From positions 1 to 64,000 of the forward strand of contig NZ_LZJZ01000131.1 of assembly GCF_001667585.1 (NCBI RefSeq): 64,000 bases of DNA. Reading direction: 5' to 3'. Every line of letters begins with the position of its first letter. Positions within the stretch are counted from its first letter, which is position 1. The notes beneath the pieces are model-generated. The model ran no database searches. It was not told the DNA's origin and was given only the letters and a program-made list of their open reading frames with translations. Shown piece by piece: positions 62,152-64,000 of the stretch. The position numbers and the translations under genes were made by a program. This stretch comes from Mycobacterium sp. E2733 (GTDB lineage Bacteria; Actinomycetota; Actinomycetes; Mycobacteriales; Mycobacteriaceae).

Positions 62152-63378
62152 TCAGCCGGTCACCGTCAGCCAGATAAGCACCACGTTAAGCAGACTAATC
62201 ATCACGCCGACGGCCCAGCCGACAACCGTCGTGACGGGATGATTGGTGTCGCTGCCCATCAGGTCCCGGTCGCTGGTCAGCTTTACGAGCGGAAGGACCG
62301 CAAACGGTATCCCGAACGACAGCACGACCTGAGAGAGCACCAGCGCCCGGGTGGGGTCGAATCCGACCGCGAGGATCACCAGGGCGGGACACACGGTGAC
62401 CAAACGGCGCACCAGCATCGGGATCCTGCGGTGCAGCAACCCCTGCATGATCATCGCGCCGGCGTAGGCGCCCACCGACGACGATGCCAGCCCGGAGGCC
62501 AGCAACCCGATCGCGAACAGCACCGCGATGGCCGCGCCCAGCGTGTGGTGAATCGCGGAGTAGGCGCCCTCGATGGACGCGTTGATGTTGCGGTGCTGCA
62601 GGTTGATCGCGGCGACCAGCAGCATCGCGGCGTTCACAGTTCCCGCGACGGCCATCGCCAGGACCACATCCAGCCGGGTGACCCGCAGCAGCAGGCGTCG
62701 CGCGGCGCCCTCAGCCGGATGGCCGTGTCGGTCGAGGACCAGCCCGGAATGCATGTACACGGCGTGCGGCATCACGGTGGCGCCCAGGATGGCGGCGGCA
62801 AGCAGCACGCTTTCGGTGCCCTGGAAGCGCGGCAGCAGCCCGCCCAGCACGGCCCCCGGCGGCGGCGTCTTCACGAAGAAGCTGGCCGCGAAGCCTATGG
62901 CGATGACGAGCAGCAGTCCGGTGATGACGCGCTCGAAGATGATCTGGCCGCGCCGGTCCTGGATCGCCAGCAGCAGCAGGGACACCATCCCGGTGATGAC
63001 GCCGCCGACCAGCAGCGGCAAATCGAACAGGATCCGCAACGCTATTGCCCCGCCGACGATTTCGGCCATATCGGTTGCGATCGCCACCAGTTCGGCCTGG
63101 ACCCAGTAGACCAGCCGGACGGGCCGACTCATTCGCTTGCCGATGGCCGCGGGTAACGAGCGTCCGGTGACCAGTCCGAGCTTGGCCGACAGATACTGCA
63201 CCAGACCGGCCAGCGCGTTGGCCACCACGATGACCCACAGCAGCAGGTAGCCGAACTTCGCGCCGGAGCTGACGTTCGCGGCGACGTTGCCCGGATCGAC
63301 ATAGGCGATCGCGGCGACGAAAGCAGGCCCGAGCAGATACCAACTGCTTTTCAGCGAGTCCTGGCTGCTCTGCGTCAA
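62152..63378 (-). CDS. mntH: Nramp-type Mn(II)/divalent metal transporter MntH
   Basis: The 408-residue proton-coupled divalent metal importer of the Nramp family has about 11 helices. The metal-site motif in helix 1 is IAYVDPGNVAANV (DPGN), and the helix 6 motif is ILGATVMPHAVYMHSGL (MPH). The start is a TTG at 63378 (MTQSSQDSLK). The gene ends one base before the GGCT fusion gene. In M. tuberculosis an Rv0925c gene precedes it; the 126 bases upstream here hold none. No confident MntR box was recognised by eye. Confidence 0.95.
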   Translation of the reverse strand: MTQSSQDSLKSSWYLLGPAFVAAIAYVDPGNVAANVSSGAKFGYLLLWVIVVANALAGLVQYLSAKLGLVTGRSLPAAIGKRMSRPVRLVYWVQAELVAIATDMAEIVGGAIALRILFDLPLLVGGVITGMVSLLLLAIQDRRGQIIFERVITGLLLVIAIGFAASFFVKTPPPGAVLGGLLPRFQGTESVLLAAAILGATVMPHAVYMHSGLVLDRHGHPAEGAARRLLLRVTRLDVVLAMAVAGTVNAAMLLVAAINLQHRNINASIEGAYSAIHHTLGAAIAVLFAIGLLASGLASSSVGAYAGAMIMQGLLHRRIPMLVRRLVTVCPALVILAVGFDPTRALVLSQVVLSFGIPFAVLPLVKLTSDRDLMGSDTNHPVTTVVGWAVGVMISLLNVVLIWLTVTG

Positions 63379-63504
63379 CGTGGCGCCCTTCGATTCACAC
63401 GACCGAATAAGAAAGTGAGGTTAGCCGAAGACTCGCGGGGGACCCGGAGGCCACCCCACCATTCGGTGGTCAATGGCGCCGGCGCTTCATGCCGCGCCCG
63501 CTGC

Positions 63505-64000
63505 TCAGTCCGGCAGGTAAAGGCCCTTGCCGGTGATCAGGGGCAGGTCCAGCGTCGTCACTATCCCCGGCGGGGCAGCCACCACCGCGGGGATCGCGTT
63601 GACCACCCGCATCGCGGTGGCGACCAGCCCGGCGTGGTTGTGGTCGCCCTTGCGGCTGCTCAGGCAGACATCCATCGCGTAGGAAGGTTCTCCGGTGATC
63701 TCGATGCGGTAGGACCCGCCGTGCTGGGCGGGCTGCGGCCAGTCCGGGCACAGGTCCTCGCGCAGCCGGGTGACGTGCTCGAGAACGACGACGGGGTCGC
63801 CGTTGACCATGCCGAACACCTCGAACCGCAGCGCGGCGGCGGTGCCCTTGGGGATGTGCCCGGACGCAATGTCGAAGTCCTCCGGCGCCGGCACGCGCAC
63901 GTACTCCTGCGCGACCGAGTCGAGCGAAACGCCCAGGCCGGCCGCCAGTTGCCGGACCACCGATCCCCACGCCAGGCTGAGCACGCCGGGCTGCAGCAGC
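63505..64000 (-). CDS. Rv0926c-like dihydrodipicolinate-reductase-type protein (5' part outside window)
   Basis: The visible 165 C-terminal codons (LSLAWGSVVRQLAAGLGVSL, then GTAAALRFEVFGMVNGDPVV, then VVAAPPGIVTTLDLPLITGK) resemble mycobacterial NAD(P)-binding proteins related to dihydrodipicolinate reductase and 2,4-diaminopentanoate dehydrogenase. The Rossmann half is outside the window. The stop is at 63505-63507. It is on the same strand as mntH, 126 bases upstream of its start. Confidence 0.82.
   Translation of the reverse strand, partial: LLQPGVLSLAWGSVVRQLAAGLGVSLDSVAQEYVRVPAPEDFDIASGHIPKGTAAALRFEVFGMVNGDPVVVLEHVTRLREDLCPDWPQPAQHGGSYRIEITGEPSYAMDVCLSSRKGDHNHAGLVATAMRVVNAIPAVVAAPPGIVTTLDLPLITGKGLYLPD

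Noticed and set aside
61675..63156. 493-codon plus-strand frame opposite mntH and the GGCT fusion
   Set aside because: His/Gln/Asp/Arg-rich nonsense-like translation typical of antisense to a high-GC membrane protein gene.
63379..63504. MntR operator or manganese riboswitch upstream of mntH
   Set aside because: I looked for a palindrome or yybP-like structure but saw no convincing match; a TCGGCTAAC segment is not sufficient.

Overview
This window is chromosomal DNA of a Mycobacterium. It is GC-rich throughout and encodes actinobacterial or mycobacterial hallmark proteins (RpfA, SepH, FprB, PrrA/PrrB, EchA6, CtpE, an F420-type oxidoreductase). From memory of the M. tuberculosis map, gene order follows the block Rv0867c (rpfA) to Rv0926c. 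None of the PE/PPE genes I remember in that block is visible, and the arfABC and Rv0888 genes are absent. Several accessory genes occur that I do not recall there. A slow-growing non-tuberculous species, for example of the M. avium complex type, fits best. Species-level assignment is inference.

Layout. 1-2680 (minus): rpfA, cut by the window edge, with a c-di-AMP riboswitch leader and an upstream CRP-type site, then moaD2, moaA2 and a YccF-family membrane protein. 2844-12038: cspB, fadE10, a glutathionyl-hydroquinone reductase-like enzyme, small membrane and exported proteins, an MFS carrier, DUF3027, MarR, a TrmH-type methyltransferase and DUF2537. A 25-bp tandem repeat lies at 12041-12120. 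12117-19614: sepH, serC, an AurF-like diiron enzyme, fprB, a VOC protein, citA and pdxH.

19714-29619 is one uninterrupted 3301-codon gene on the minus strand. It joins a SARP-type DNA-binding/BTAD regulator, a class III adenylyl cyclase with intact catalytic residues, a STAND-type ATPase, a helical repeat region, and a tail of about 2000 residues made of NTF2/SnoaL-like domains repeated as seven two-domain units of about 270 residues. It sits between citA/pdxH and the main citrate synthase gltA2. This is the most unusual object in the window.

29896-45589: gltA2, an FAD oxidoreductase with an unusual start, DUF2630, the prrA-prrB two-component system, a divergent flavin monooxygenase/TetR pair with repeated operators, accD3, echA6, a metallo-hydrolase, a lipoprotein beta-lactamase-fold protein, the P-type ATPase ctpE, and a small antitoxin/toxin pair. 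45653-52661: a membrane protein, a tight thiolase/carotenoid oxygenase/VOC operon, an MHS-type transporter and a secreted DUF4185 protein.

52662-55934 is an accessory pocket. A 39-bp copy of the 3' part of tRNA-Arg(CCT) at 53318 matches the real tRNA at 55862-55934, marking the scar of an integrated element. Between the copies lie a wrecked IS5-type transposase, a DUF4189 exported protein, a decayed ATP-dependent DNA ligase and a truncated membrane protein. Direct repeats resembling IS21-family ends lie just outside. 56146-64000: DUF5709, small hypotheticals, a phosphoribosyltransferase/hydrolase fusion divergent from capA, an F420-type oxidoreductase, a fusion of a gamma-glutamylcyclotransferase-like domain with a poly-gamma-glutamate hydrolase-like domain, mntH, and the 3' part of an Rv0926c-like gene.
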